Origin: JACQFZ01 sp045810625
GTDB lineage: Bacteria; Pseudomonadota; Gammaproteobacteria; Acidiferrobacterales; Sulfurifustaceae
Assembly: GCA_045810625.1 (NCBI GenBank)
Contig: JBJMVQ010000041.1
Location: 89,999-153,998 of the forward strand
DNA: 64,000 bases
Reading direction: 5' to 3'
The position numbers and the translations under genes were made by a program. Under the pieces are notes generated by a model. It saw only the letters and a list, made by a program, of their open reading frames with translations. It had not been told where the DNA came from and did not search any database. Each line of letters begins with the position of its first letter. Within the stretch, counting starts at the first letter, position 1. Below are positions 51,932 to 61,596 of the stretch, one piece after another.

Positions 51932-52857
51932 GCGAGCCGTCCGAGCGCGCGCAGCCGCTGCCATAGCGGTGCGATGATCCCGCGCGGCAGGAAAAACAGA
52001 ACGCCGATCAGCACCAGCGTGTAGAACAGCAGCCGGTACTCGCCGACGCCGCGCAAGAGCTCCGTCATGAGCGTCAGCAGGAACGCGCCGCCGAGCGCGC
52101 CATAGACGCTGCCGATGCCGCCGACGTAGCTCATGATGATGACGGTGATCGACACCACGATCGAAAATAGCGCCGGCCCGACCTGAAGCTGATAGTGGGC
52201 GTAGAACGCGCCGCCCATGCCGGCGAAGAAGGCGCTCACGAGGAGGGCGCCCAACTTGTGCCGCGTGGTGTTGACGCCGGCCGCCTGGGCGGCCGCTTCG
52301 TCGCCGCGGATCGAGCGCAGCAGCAGTCCCCAACGCGACTGCGCGAGCGCGACAAGGATCGTCGCGCTGACGAGCATGAAGCCGAACGCCAGATAATAGA
52401 AGGCGACCGGCGACCGCACGAGGGGCGTGAGCCCCGATATCCCTTCTTCGCCGCCGGTGTATTCCCAAAAAATGATCGTGAGGCGCTGCAGGATCGTCGC
52501 GGCGGCGAGCGTCGCGAGCGCGAAATACGGGCCGCGCAAGCGCAACGTCGGAAGCCCGATCACGAGGCCGAAGAGCACGGCGACCACACCGCCCGCCGGC
52601 ATCGACCACCACGGCGAGAAGCCGAAAGTGCCGTTCAGGAACGCCGCCGTGTAGGCGCCGCCGCCGATGAAGAGGGCGTGCCCGAAATTCTCGCGTCCCG
52701 TTTGACCGGACATGAAATCCCAACTCGACGCGAATACCGCGTACACGTAGGCGAGAATCAAGACACCAAGCAGATACGGATTGCTGATCCAATAGGGCGC
52801 GCTGCCGAGCACCGCGAGCACGAGTAGCACGATTCCCCAGCGACTCCAGCTCCGCAT
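51928..52857 (-). CDS. livM: Branched-chain amino acid ABC transporter permease LivM
   Basis: A 309-residue permease with about eight helices. FASSWDFMSGQTGRENFGHA is the LivM N-terminal signature, and GLLLRSIRGDEAAAQAAGVN is the cytoplasmic coupling loop that touches the ATPases. GGAGA precedes the ATG. Confidence 0.92.
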   Translation of the reverse strand: MRSWSRWGIVLLVLAVLGSAPYWISNPYLLGVLILAYVYAVFASSWDFMSGQTGRENFGHALFIGGGAYTAAFLNGTFGFSPWWSMPAGGVVAVLFGLVIGLPTLRLRGPYFALATLAAATILQRLTIIFWEYTGGEEGISGLTPLVRSPVAFYYLAFGFMLVSATILVALAQSRWGLLLRSIRGDEAAAQAAGVNTTRHKLGALLVSAFFAGMGGAFYAHYQLQVGPALFSIVVSITVIIMSYVGGIGSVYGALGGAFLLTLMTELLRGVGEYRLLFYTLVLIGVLFFLPRGIIAPLWQRLRALGRLA

Positions 52858-52869
52858 CGGCCGTCTCCG

Positions 52870-53724
52870 CTAAAACGCTACGCGCTTGCCGAGCAAGCCC
52901 GCCGGCCGCAAGATCAATACCAACAGGATCGCAACGAGCGATACCAACTCGGTGAACGACGTCGAGAAAAGATAACCGACGGCGGTTTCGCTGTAGCCGA
53001 GCACGACCGCCGCGACGAGGCTGCCGGGGATCGAGCCCAGCCCGCCCAAGATGACGATGGAGAACGCCTTCGTCATCGGCACGAGCCCCATGCCCGGCTG
53101 CACCGTGAGAAACGGCGCCACCAGCACGCCCGCCGTGGCAGCCAGCGCCGCCGAAATCGCCATGGTCACGGCGAACACGCGGTTGGTGTTGATGCCCATG
53201 TATTGCGCCGCCTCCGGGTCCTGCGATACCGCGAGGATCGCGCCACCCAGGCGCGTATGCTGGATGAAGAGCCACAGCCCGCTGATCACAATCACCGAAA
53301 CCGCGAGCGCGAGCAGGCGCTGACCGCCGATATCGACGCCCGCGATCACTACTTTATCGCGCACGAAACTCTGCACGTTCTGGTACTCGGATCCGAACGC
53401 GAGGAACAGCACCTGCTCGATCAGGAGCGACAGCGCGAGCGTGATCATCAACACGGCGAGCGCCGAGTGCCGCAAGGGCCGCACCAGCACCCGCTCCATG
53501 ATCACGCCGAACAGCGCGACGCTCACAATGGCGAGCAGCGCCGCAGGCAGCAATGGAATCTTGAGCAGCGCGTTGTAGGTGTAAGTGAGATATGCCCCCA
53601 GCGCATAGAAGGTGCCGTGCGAGAGATTCAGCACGCGCGCCACGCCGAAGATCAGCGTAAATCCCACCGCCAGCATCGCGTAGATGGCGCTGCTGACGGC
53701 GCCATAGATCAAGATTTCGATCAT
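52870..53724 (-). CDS. livH: Branched-chain amino acid ABC transporter permease LivH
   Basis: A 284-residue permease: MIEILIYGAVSSAIYAMLAV, RVLNLSHGTFYALGAYLTYT, and the coupling loop ILAVSQDPEAAQYMGINTNR. The start at ATG 53724 is taken by homology; GTG 53742 adds six residues. 12 bp before livM. Confidence 0.92.
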   Translation of the reverse strand: MIEILIYGAVSSAIYAMLAVGFTLIFGVARVLNLSHGTFYALGAYLTYTYNALLKIPLLPAALLAIVSVALFGVIMERVLVRPLRHSALAVLMITLALSLLIEQVLFLAFGSEYQNVQSFVRDKVVIAGVDIGGQRLLALAVSVIVISGLWLFIQHTRLGGAILAVSQDPEAAQYMGINTNRVFAVTMAISAALAATAGVLVAPFLTVQPGMGLVPMTKAFSIVILGGLGSIPGSLVAAVVLGYSETAVGYLFSTSFTELVSLVAILLVLILRPAGLLGKRVAF

Positions 53725-53777
53725 GCGTGAAAGCGCCGCCACGGACGGCGGCGCCTGATGTTTTTATTTGTTTGGCT

Positions 53778-55016
53778 TTAGCTCTTCGTCAGCCAGGGCG
53801 GCAGAATGGGCTTCCCGGTGGCCTTTTGTTTGGGCCACACGACGGCGCGCTTGCCGCCGTCTTGCCACTGGACCATAACCGGCACGACGTACTCCGGTCC
53901 ATACCTGAGGTCGTGGCTTTCGTCGAACACGATCCGCCCGCCGGTGCCCTGAAAGTCGGTCTTCTCGAGTTCCTTGATCACCGCGTCCGCCTGCGTGGTT
54001 TTGGCGCGCGTCACCGCCTCGGCGTAGATCTTGATCGCGTCGTACGCACCCCCGGCCGTGTAGACGGGGTCGCGTTTATAACGCTTTACGAACGTGTCCC
54101 AGAACGGAATCGTCGTGGGGGAGAGCGGCACGCGGGAAAAGCCGATCTGCATCGTCTCGGAGATCGACTTGCCGCCCACGCGGGCGAAGAAATCGTTGTC
54201 CTGCGACTTGACGTCGATGCCGCCGATGGGAACCGGCACCTGCGCGTCGTACCACTGCTTTACGAATACATCGGAGGACGCGTGCGACAGGATCATGACG
54301 AGGAACTGCGCTCCGCTTGCACGCACCTTGGAAAAGAGCGGGGAGAAGTCCGACGTCTGCACGTCGAAGAGTTCCGTGAGGGTGACGGTCATCCCGCCCT
54401 CGGTCGCACCTTTCTTCAGGAACGGCACCAGGTCCTGAACCCATTTGGCGCTCTCGCCGACGATCGCGATCTTCTTGATGCCCTGTTCCTTGCCAACCAA
54501 GTTCACCACGTAATCGACTACGAACGTCGCGAGCCACTTTGAGTTGAGCGGATTGGGGCGGAAAATGTACTTATAGTTGTCGTAGTCCTGCTTCACTTTC
54601 GCAGTGATCGCCGGGGACGCGGCTCCGATGCCGAGATAGATCGTTTTGGCAGCCGAAATGTGCGGCAGCTGCGCGAGCGTCACACCGCTGGTGTAGCCGC
54701 CAACCAGGACGTCGACTTTGTCGTCGGTGGTGAGCTTCTTGATGGCGTTGATGCCGGTCTCCGGGTTTTCGGTTTCATCCGCCACGACCATCTCGAGCTT
54801 GCGCCCGAGCACACCGCCTTTGGCGTTGATTTCCTCGATCGCGAGCCGTGCCGCGTCGAGCGTATCGCGCCCGACCTGCACCTGGATCGCCGTCGTGACG
54901 CCGATGCGAATCGGTCTTTCCTGCGCGCCGCTCGCACTGCCGACGACGGTGAACACCATCAGCGTCGCGAGCAGATAAGAGGAAAAAGATAGGAACGACA
55001 GCTTTAGACGTTTCAT
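53778..55016 (-). CDS. livK: Branched-chain amino acid-type ABC transporter substrate-binding protein
   Basis: A 412-residue periplasmic binding protein. The signal peptide is MKRLKLSFLSFSSYLLATLM to SASGA. The mature protein starts IRIGVTTAIQVQVGRDTLDA, then NAKGGVLGRKLEMVVADETE, VDVLVGGYTSGVTLAQLPHI and the hinge AYDAIKIYAEAVTRAK. It is the first gene of the operon; GAGGACC precedes the ATG. The ligand may be an aliphatic or aromatic amino acid; the adjacent indolepyruvate oxidoreductase makes an amino-acid catabolic role likely. Confidence 0.9.
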   Translation of the reverse strand: MKRLKLSFLSFSSYLLATLMVFTVVGSASGAQERPIRIGVTTAIQVQVGRDTLDAARLAIEEINAKGGVLGRKLEMVVADETENPETGINAIKKLTTDDKVDVLVGGYTSGVTLAQLPHISAAKTIYLGIGAASPAITAKVKQDYDNYKYIFRPNPLNSKWLATFVVDYVVNLVGKEQGIKKIAIVGESAKWVQDLVPFLKKGATEGGMTVTLTELFDVQTSDFSPLFSKVRASGAQFLVMILSHASSDVFVKQWYDAQVPVPIGGIDVKSQDNDFFARVGGKSISETMQIGFSRVPLSPTTIPFWDTFVKRYKRDPVYTAGGAYDAIKIYAEAVTRAKTTQADAVIKELEKTDFQGTGGRIVFDESHDLRYGPEYVVPVMVQWQDGGKRAVVWPKQKATGKPILPPWLTKS

Positions 55017-55591
55017 GTGGGAGGTCCTCAAGCCAATGCCGTATTCGGAGCGGCTAGGAGCGCTTCGCCGCCTCTTTTTTTCCAAAAGACAGTCGCAACG
55101 TGAGAACACACGAAATGCAGCGCCTCGCGTGCCATCAAATAGACAGCGTTGTGCTGTGTCAAGCGCTTGCGAATCGTTCAGAGCACTACGGGGACAGTAC
55201 CACCCGCCTAGCGGCATTCGTAGCGCGCAATCGACTGCAGCGCAAAATACCCATCGGATCGGTGTGCAACGAAAAGTCCGAGGTGTGCGCCAATCGTGAA
55301 AGTGTGGCGCTGCGTGCCTGCGAAGATAAAGAAATCTAGAGTCGGAACCAAAAACGCGAGCGTTACCCGCATCAAGCAATGTTGATCCGGGTCGATCCTT
55401 TTCTGTTCGTCATTAAGCGGCTTTGGAATGCGGTCCGCGCATCTTTCATCTCGTTAAACAGGCACTTTCAGGCACCTGCTCAGAGTTTCGCTTAGTCCTG
55501 CATCCCCCTTGTGGGGATCGATTTGAGCGTTGCGGGTCCCGCGTGGTCCGGGTTTCGGCTCGGGCCTTGGGGTCGAGCCAAGAATTGACGG
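55017..55591. other. Intergenic upstream of livK and the PAS-EAL remnant
   Basis: About 0.57 kb without a recognised gene. The livK promoter should lie here on the minus strand, but I see no clear -35/-10 pair. TTGATCCGGGTCGA at 55382 is a poor FNR-like match and is not annotated. Confidence 0.5.
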
Positions 55592-56345
55592 TTGTACCTT
55601 CCCGACGGCACTGCGGTTACCGCGGATGAACTGTTGCGTGTTCGACGGCTCGGTGCATCTCGTGCGCGACGTGCAGGCCGGCCGATCGGGTTTCGCGGCA
55701 TCCTGCGCGGCGTCACCGCGCGGCGGCAGATCGAGCAGCGGCTGCGCGAGAGCGAGGCGCGCTTTCGGGCGCTCACCGAGCTGTCCTCCGACTGGTACTG
55801 GGAGCAGGACGAGGCGCGGAGGAAACGGGTCTCATCGTCGCCATCAGCCGCTGGGTGCTGCGGACCGCGTGCGCGCAGAACGTCGCGTGGCAGCGCGAAG
55901 GGCTTCCGCCCATACGCCTCGCGGTCAACCTGTCCGCGCGCCAGTTTGCCGACCTCGACCTCGTGAACGACATCCGCGGCGCGCTCGCGGAATCGGGCAT
56001 GCCGCCCCAGCGGCTCGAGCTCGAGATCATCGAAGGCATGGTCACGCAAACGCCGAGCGCGCGGTGCGGCTGCTCGGCGCGATCAAGAGCATGGGCGTGC
56101 GTCTCGCGATCGACGATTTCGGCACCGGCTATTCGTCGCTCGCGCAGCTGAAGCGTTTCCCGATCGATACGCTCAAGATCGACCGTTCTTTCATCCGCGA
56201 GATTCCGGGCGACACGGAAGACAACGCCATCACCGAAGCGATCATCGCGATGGGTAAGACGCTGCGTCTGACCGTTGTCGCCGAAGGCGTGGAAACCGAG
56301 GAACAGGCGGAGTTTCTGCGCACGCACGGGTCACCCAGTTTGTCA
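55592..56345 (+). pseudogene. PAS-EAL diguanylate phosphodiesterase, deleted and frameshifted
   Basis: Pieces in order: PAS start GILRGVTARRQIEQRLRESE then ARFRALTELSSDWYWEQDE (to about 55815). A jump follows with no GGDEF domain. The EAL half then continues with LPPIRLAVNLSARQFADLDL in a second frame (from 55855) and MGVRLAIDDFGTGYSSLAQL, KIDRSFIREIP and VVAEGVETEEQAEF in a third (to 56330). The EAL end is cut before its last helix. It is a relative of the intact gene at 61597, on the other side of the lipid-type cluster. Confidence 0.8.
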
Positions 56346-56507
56346 CCGGCCTCGATCTGCTGACCTGCGGCGCGATGCTCGCCGCTTTCGCCGCCGCCGC
56401 GCGGCTTGGCGTCGAGCCGGGCAGTCGGATCGGTCGCGCGGTTCACGCGCGGTTGAGTTTGCCGCGGTGTGCTTTGAAGCGGGATCGCCGCTGACGAGAT
56501 GCTTCGA

Positions 56508-58361
56508 TCAGCGCGCAGAAGTGCGCGGGCTGCGCGTATCTACGGCGGTGTCTGCAAACGTCGCCGACGATCGGCCGTCCACGGCGCATTCGGCGTGCAG
56601 CACGTTCAACCGATCGGACAGGAAAAGCTCTTTGACTTTGTGTCGGCGCACCTTTCCGCTCGTCGTTCTCGGAAGGGAGAGGTGCGGCACGAGCACGATC
56701 GTGTGTACCGGCAGGTCGTGAGCGCGATGGATGGCGGTGCGAAGGTCGCGGCATATCTCGACCAGACTCGACGGCGGCGGTGTCGGCCGCGTGGCGACCT
56801 CGACGACCACGACCAAGCGCTCGCGACCGTCGACCGCTACGCCCACGGCCGCGGCCATTCCCAGACGCTGCGCCACGCCGGCCGCGGCGACCGTCGCTTC
56901 GATCGGTTCGGGCTGATGATTCACGCCGTTCAGAATAATCGCGTCCTTGAATCGTCCCAGGACGAACAGCTCGCCGTCGGCGAGCATGCCGGCGTCGCCC
57001 GTGCGCAGGTACTTCGCGTCCGGCGATTCGCCCGCGATGCTCGCTTCGAACGCGTCGCGAGTCGCGGCCGGTTTTCCCCAATAGCCGCCGCCGACCTGCG
57101 GCGCGCGCACCCATATTTCGCCGACGGCGCCGTCCGGCGCGGGCGCCAGGGAATTGGGATCGACGATGCGAAGATCGACGCCCAAGACCGGACGCCCGCA
57201 CGACACGCTCACGCGTTCGAGCGGTGTGCCGGCCGTCGTTTCATCCGAAACCCGGCGCATCATCGCCGCCCGCCCGATCGGCCCGCCGCTCACTTGCAGC
57301 GTCGCTTCGGCCAAGCCGTAGCAGGGACGAAAACTCTCGAATTTGAATCCGGAAACGGCGAACGCGGCGGCGAATTTTTCCAAGGTTTCCGGACGCGCCG
57401 GCTCCGAGCCGTTGTACGCGCACTGCCACGCGTCCAGACGGAATTCGCCGGCACGTTGCGCCGCGGCGCGCGTGCACAACTCGTAGGCGAAATTCGGGCC
57501 GCCCGAAATGGTCGCGCGCACCGCGGTAATTGCGGCGAGCCAGCGCTCCGGTTTTGCGATGAACGACTGCGGTGACATCAACCAGCACTGAACGCCGGAA
57601 TAGATCGTTTGCAGGAGCGAACCGACGAGGCCCATATCGTGATAATGCGGCAGCCAGCTCACGAAGCGGCTGTGCTCGCCGATGTCGAACGCCGCGGCGG
57701 AGCCGCGCACGGCTGCCAGCACATTGGCGTGGCTCACCATGACGCCGCGCGGATCGCCGGTCGAGCCCGAGGTGTACTGCAAGTACGCGAGCGCGCGTGG
57801 ATCGGGCAGGCGCGTTGCGGCGCGCCGCGCGGTGACGTTGTCGCTTGCCACGGCCTCGACGAGGATGTGGTGCGCCGCATTCGCCCGCAGCTGCCCGGCA
57901 ATGTCGACGTCACGCAACGTGCGCGACAGCTCCCCCGTCGTAATGATCGCCGCCGCGTCGGCGTCGCGCGCGATCTTCTCGATCAGCGGTATATCGTCGG
58001 ACGCCCGCCGGCGCGGCGGATCGAAGTCCCGCTTTCGCGCGAGCGCCACCGGCACCGCGATGCAGCCGGCGTAAAAGCAACCGAACAGCGCCTCGATGAC
58101 GGTATAGCCCGCCGGCAGCATCACGATTACCCGACTTCCCGGGCTTACCGCTTCGCGAAGGGTCGCCGCGAATCTTTCCGCCTGCGCATCCAGCCGGCCG
58201 AACGTCAGCGCTTCGAGCGCGACTTCGCCGTTGTGCAGAAACGTGAATAAGGGCCGTTTCGGGGTCGCCGCGGCCCGACGCTTGAGCACTTCGACGATCG
58301 ACGAGCAGCCGTCGACGGCTACCGATTTGCGCGAGCGTCCGCGTCTACGGGTCGGTTCCAT
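56508..58361 (-). CDS. Fatty acyl-AMP ligase (FAAL-type AMP-dependent synthetase)
   Basis: A 617-residue adenylating enzyme that activates a fatty acid for transfer to an acyl carrier protein. The ATP loop is LQYTSGSTGDPRGVMVSH. SWLPHYHDMGLVGSLLQTIY, SPQSFIAKPERWLAAI and CYGLAEATLQVSGG are typical of FAALs rather than acyl-CoA ligases. YLRTGDAGMLADGELFVLGR and KDAIILNGVNHQPEPIE follow. The catalytic Lys lies in TTSGKVRRHKVKE near the end. It starts at ATG 58361, 17 bp inside the dehydrogenase gene; ATG 58376 is possible. It is the last gene of the four-gene cluster. Confidence 0.88.
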   Translation of the reverse strand: MEPTRRRGRSRKSVAVDGCSSIVEVLKRRAAATPKRPLFTFLHNGEVALEALTFGRLDAQAERFAATLREAVSPGSRVIVMLPAGYTVIEALFGCFYAGCIAVPVALARKRDFDPPRRRASDDIPLIEKIARDADAAAIITTGELSRTLRDVDIAGQLRANAAHHILVEAVASDNVTARRAATRLPDPRALAYLQYTSGSTGDPRGVMVSHANVLAAVRGSAAAFDIGEHSRFVSWLPHYHDMGLVGSLLQTIYSGVQCWLMSPQSFIAKPERWLAAITAVRATISGGPNFAYELCTRAAAQRAGEFRLDAWQCAYNGSEPARPETLEKFAAAFAVSGFKFESFRPCYGLAEATLQVSGGPIGRAAMMRRVSDETTAGTPLERVSVSCGRPVLGVDLRIVDPNSLAPAPDGAVGEIWVRAPQVGGGYWGKPAATRDAFEASIAGESPDAKYLRTGDAGMLADGELFVLGRFKDAIILNGVNHQPEPIEATVAAAGVAQRLGMAAAVGVAVDGRERLVVVVEVATRPTPPPSSLVEICRDLRTAIHRAHDLPVHTIVLVPHLSLPRTTSGKVRRHKVKELFLSDRLNVLHAECAVDGRSSATFADTAVDTRSPRTSAR

Positions 58362-59490
58362 CGCGGAGTAGCTCATTGAACAGCATGAGGCGCTGCATCG
58401 TGGACGACCCTTCGTAGATTTCCAGCACGCGCGCATCCCGCACCATCTTTTCGAGCGGAAAGTCGCGCGTGTAACCGTACGCCCCGAGAACCGCGAGGCT
58501 GCGATTGGCGACGTCGAACGCCATCTTCGCAGCGGAGTCTTTCGCCGCGTAGATATGCCGAAAGCCGGGTTCGCCGCTGTCGTAGCGGCGCGCCGCCATG
58601 TGCACCAGCGCGCGATTGGCCGCGACGCGCTCCCACATGTCGGCCAGCTCGCACTGAATCACCTGAAAATCGGTGAGCGGTTTGTCGAATTGCTTTCGGC
58701 TCCGGGCGTACTGGAACGCGCCGTCGAGCGCCGCGCGCGCGAGCCCGACGCTCGCCGCCGCGATGGCGAGCCGCGAGCGGGCGAGGGCGTGCGTCGCGAC
58801 CATCAATCCCGCGCCTTCGTGTCCGAGCCGCGCGCCGACCGGTACTTCGACTTCGTCGAAGAATACCGGGGCCGTATTGGAGGCGTGTTGACCGAGCTTG
58901 CGGATCGGCGCTCCCGTGGTCACGCCGCGCGCTTTTCGCGGAACGACGAACGCGGTCAAGGACTGCAACGCGCGATCTTCGCCCTTGCGCTTCGCGAAGA
59001 CGGTGAAGTATTCCGCGTACGACGAATTGGTGATGAACGCTTTCTGTCCGGAGATCACGTACGCTTCGCCGCGCCGCTCATAGACGGTGCGTATGCCGCC
59101 CATGTCGGACCCGGCGTCGGGCTCGGTGCAGGCGAAGCTGAAGAGCGCCGGTTTGGCGCAGTACTCGGAGAGGTAGCGCTCCTGCTGTCCGGAATCGCCG
59201 AAGAGCAGGATCGTGCTCGTGCCGAGATAATTCACGAGTATCGAGGTCGCGACACCGGTGCACCCGAAGCCGAGCTCCTCGGCGACCAGACAGAGCGCGA
59301 AAAGACCGAGCCCCGCGCCGCCGTATTGCTCCGGCACATGGCATGTAAGGATGCCGGCCGCGTGCGCCTTGCGAATGATCTCGGCCGGAAACTCGCCGGT
59401 TTCATCGAGGTGTGCGCGTACCGGAAGAATCTCGCGCTCGGTAAACGTGCGGCTGAGATCGCGGATGTGCCGTTCGGCCTCAGACAGCAT
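58345..59490 (-). CDS. Acyl-CoA (acyl-ACP) dehydrogenase
   Basis: A 381-residue flavoprotein. HVPEQYGGAGLGLFALCLV, then FSFACTEPDAGSDMGGIRTV, the FAD segment QKAFITNSSYAEYFTVFAKR, FQYARSRKQFDKPLTDFQVI and the catalytic Glu region RVLEIYEGSSTMQR are present. It would introduce a 2,3 double bond in an acyl thioester. In a cluster with a carrier protein and acyl-AMP ligase, the substrate is likely the carrier-bound chain, as in dehydrogenases of prodiginine- or polyyne-type pathways. It overlaps the PLP synthase by 11 bp (start 59490). Confidence 0.88.
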   Translation of the reverse strand: MLSEAERHIRDLSRTFTEREILPVRAHLDETGEFPAEIIRKAHAAGILTCHVPEQYGGAGLGLFALCLVAEELGFGCTGVATSILVNYLGTSTILLFGDSGQQERYLSEYCAKPALFSFACTEPDAGSDMGGIRTVYERRGEAYVISGQKAFITNSSYAEYFTVFAKRKGEDRALQSLTAFVVPRKARGVTTGAPIRKLGQHASNTAPVFFDEVEVPVGARLGHEGAGLMVATHALARSRLAIAAASVGLARAALDGAFQYARSRKQFDKPLTDFQVIQCELADMWERVAANRALVHMAARRYDSGEPGFRHIYAAKDSAAKMAFDVANRSLAVLGAYGYTRDFPLEKMVRDARVLEIYEGSSTMQRLMLFNELLRDGTDP

Positions 59491-60775
59491 GGCGCGCCTC
59501 GGGGAGCAGTCCGAGCGCTCGCGCATGCCGCACGAGAGCGTCGACGGTGACGTCGATTTGAGCGCGCGTATGGTGCGCCGTGACGACGAACCGCAGACGC
59601 GATTCGCCGCGGCCTACACCCGGTTCGGTAATGGGCTGCGCGAAGACGCCGTCGTTCGCGAGGCGCGCGGCAAGCTCGTACAGCGTCGCTACATCGGACA
59701 CGCGAATGGGAATGATCGGGCTCCGGCTCGCGCCCAAATCGAATCCAGCGTCGGTCAGCAGCCGGCGCATGTAGCGATTGTTCGCGTGCAGCGTCTCGGC
59801 GAGCGTCTCGTTCGTCTCGATCTCATCGAGCGCCGCGAGCACGGTCGCGGCGAGCGCCGGAGGAAAAACCGCCTGCGCGAGGTAGCTGCGGGCCGACAGC
59901 TCGAGCAGCGTGCAGTGCGACGCTTTGCCGGCCACGAAACCGCCGAGCGCCGCGGTCGCTTTCGAGAAGGTGGACGTGACGAAGTCGATCTCGTCGAGCA
60001 CGCCCTGTTCGTCGCAATACCCGCGACCCTTCGTGCCGTAGAAGCCGAAGGTATGCGCTTCGTCGACGTAGAGCCGGAAGCTGTAGCGGCGCTTGAGCGC
60101 CAGGAGCTCCGCCAGCGGACACAAATCGCCGCTCATCGAATAAGCGCTTTCGACCCCGACGAACACGTTCGGACGGTCGCGCGCTTCGCGCTCGAGCATT
60201 TGTTCGAGGTCGGCGAGATCGTTGTGGCGAAACGCCATCCATTTCGCGCCCGAGAGCGCGGCGCCCTGGAACATGCTCGCGTGGCATTCGCGGTCGAGCA
60301 AGACGAGATCGCCGCGCGCCGGCAGGCCGGAGAGCGCGCTGATGTTGGCCGCGTAGCCGGTGGAGAAGAGGAGGGCGGTTTCCTTGCCGAGCATGCGCGC
60401 GAGCCTGCGCGCCAGTACGTCGTGAATCCCGGTGAAGCCGCCGACCGGCGGAGAGGCGCCCGCGCCGGTTCCGTACGTTTCGAGCGCGCGCATCGTCTTC
60501 TCGATCACGCGCGGCTCGCGATTGAGGCCCAAGTAGATGTTGTGGGTCCAGAGGATGCAATCGCGCTCGGAGCCCGAGGCGGCGACGATGCGCGCGGTCG
60601 CGTCGGCGCCGCGTTGAAGGTGCAGATGGAACGCCCACGGATGGATTTCGGAAAGACGATGCAGCGCCGCTTCTACGCCGGCGGCCACCTCATCCAGGTC
60701 CCGCGTGCCGCGCTTGCTCAGGGCTTCGCGCACATTGCCCAGAGCGAGCGGCACATCCGGCGCTTCCCGATTCAT
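59480..60775 (-). CDS. PLP-dependent alpha-oxoamine synthase (SPT/KBL/CqsA family)
   Basis: A 431-residue enzyme that condenses an amino acid with an acyl thioester, losing CO2, to give an alpha-aminoketone. The PLP Lys is Lys272 in TSTFSKATAALGGFVAG, the ring-stacking His164 is in DRECHASMFQG, and the cofactor Asp is in YVDEAHTFGFYG. LFSTGYAANISALSGL and AFRHNDLADLEQML resemble serine palmitoyltransferase and CqsA-type enzymes more than biotin BioF. An N-terminal extension of about 70 residues precedes the fold. The start overlaps the carrier-protein stop in ATGA (60772-60775). Confidence 0.87.
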   Translation of the reverse strand: MNREAPDVPLALGNVREALSKRGTRDLDEVAAGVEAALHRLSEIHPWAFHLHLQRGADATARIVAASGSERDCILWTHNIYLGLNREPRVIEKTMRALETYGTGAGASPPVGGFTGIHDVLARRLARMLGKETALLFSTGYAANISALSGLPARGDLVLLDRECHASMFQGAALSGAKWMAFRHNDLADLEQMLEREARDRPNVFVGVESAYSMSGDLCPLAELLALKRRYSFRLYVDEAHTFGFYGTKGRGYCDEQGVLDEIDFVTSTFSKATAALGGFVAGKASHCTLLELSARSYLAQAVFPPALAATVLAALDEIETNETLAETLHANNRYMRRLLTDAGFDLGASRSPIIPIRVSDVATLYELAARLANDGVFAQPITEPGVGRGESRLRFVVTAHHTRAQIDVTVDALVRHARALGLLPEARHAV

Positions 60776-61044
60776 CGCTTGCCTGCGGATTCGGTTCTGA
60801 TCAGATGCGCCGCGACTTCGTCGATGGTTTCGAGCTCCGCCAGGGTCGATTCGCTCACTTCAAAACCGATCCAGCGCTCCAGTTGATAAGCTAGGTTGAC
60901 GCGCTCGAGGGAATCGATGCCGTAGCGGTAGATCGGCTCGTCAGATCGGATCTCGGAGCGGGGGAGGCGCGTGCGTTCGGCGACCGCGGCAATCAGCCAG
61001 TCGCGAATCTCGGTCAGGCGCCGATCTGACGCGGAAGCCGTCAT
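60772..61044 (-). CDS. Acyl carrier protein
   Basis: A 90-residue carrier with the phosphopantetheine Ser in RYGIDSLERVNLAYQLER. Helix 1 is LTEIRDWLIAAVAERTRLPR, helix 4 ELETIDEVAAHLIR. The Tyr-Gly-Ile-Asp-Ser motif departs from the DSL of housekeeping AcpP and is seen in secondary-metabolite and sphingolipid-type carriers. ATG 61044 gives a normal ACP length; ATG 61080 and 61155 lengthen it with unlike residues. It is the first gene of the cluster and is translationally coupled to the PLP synthase. Confidence 0.87.
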   Translation of the reverse strand: MTASASDRRLTEIRDWLIAAVAERTRLPRSEIRSDEPIYRYGIDSLERVNLAYQLERWIGFEVSESTLAELETIDEVAAHLIRTESAGKR

Positions 61045-61596
61045 ATCGGAATGAGCCTGGGAGGAGTGGCTCGGTCCCATTATCTCGCTGACCCCCTTGT
61101 AGCCGGCGCCGGTGCAGGCGCACGTCGCGAGGCGACTGCGCGCGAGCGTTGTCACAGCGCTAACCCAAAGAATGCGCCGCCGGAACGGAGGTGGTTCTTG
61201 CGCCCATCGCGATCCGTGCTACTAGAGATACTGCAAGATCAAGACCAAGTTTGCGCGCGCTCCCTGGACGTCCTACGAAGCGGGGCGCTCTAACGAGGCA
61301 TAGTAGCAGCGGTTTTTGAACTTGCTGGACCAAAATCGGCGGTAAGTCACTGCCGTTTTTCGTCGCTGCCTGACGCGACACCGCCGCGCGCGCCGTTTTG
61401 CTTGGCTGGCCGCCGAAAGAGGTCAATAAATTAGCCGCTTACGAAGGCGCGCGAGCACCTGACGTATTACGTTACGTGGCATGCATGTTGCTCTTTATAT
61501 TTAAGGTAAGACGAAGGGAAACAGCGACGGGCGGGAGGCCCTTATCAACCAGGCCATGCAAGCTTCCAGGCACAGACACCGGTTTGCGCTCGCGAG
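61045..61596. other. Intergenic between the lipid-type cluster and the GGDEF-EAL gene
   Basis: About 0.55 kb, AT-richer toward 61490-61510 (ctctttatatttaagg). It must hold the divergent promoters, but no clear -35/-10 pair or regulator box stands out. Short frames are shadows. Confidence 0.5.

Noticed and set aside
55382..55395. TTGATCCGGGTCGA as a tenth FNR-type box
   Set aside because: The second half site matches only 3 of 5 bases and it faces no intact gene with a proper spacing.
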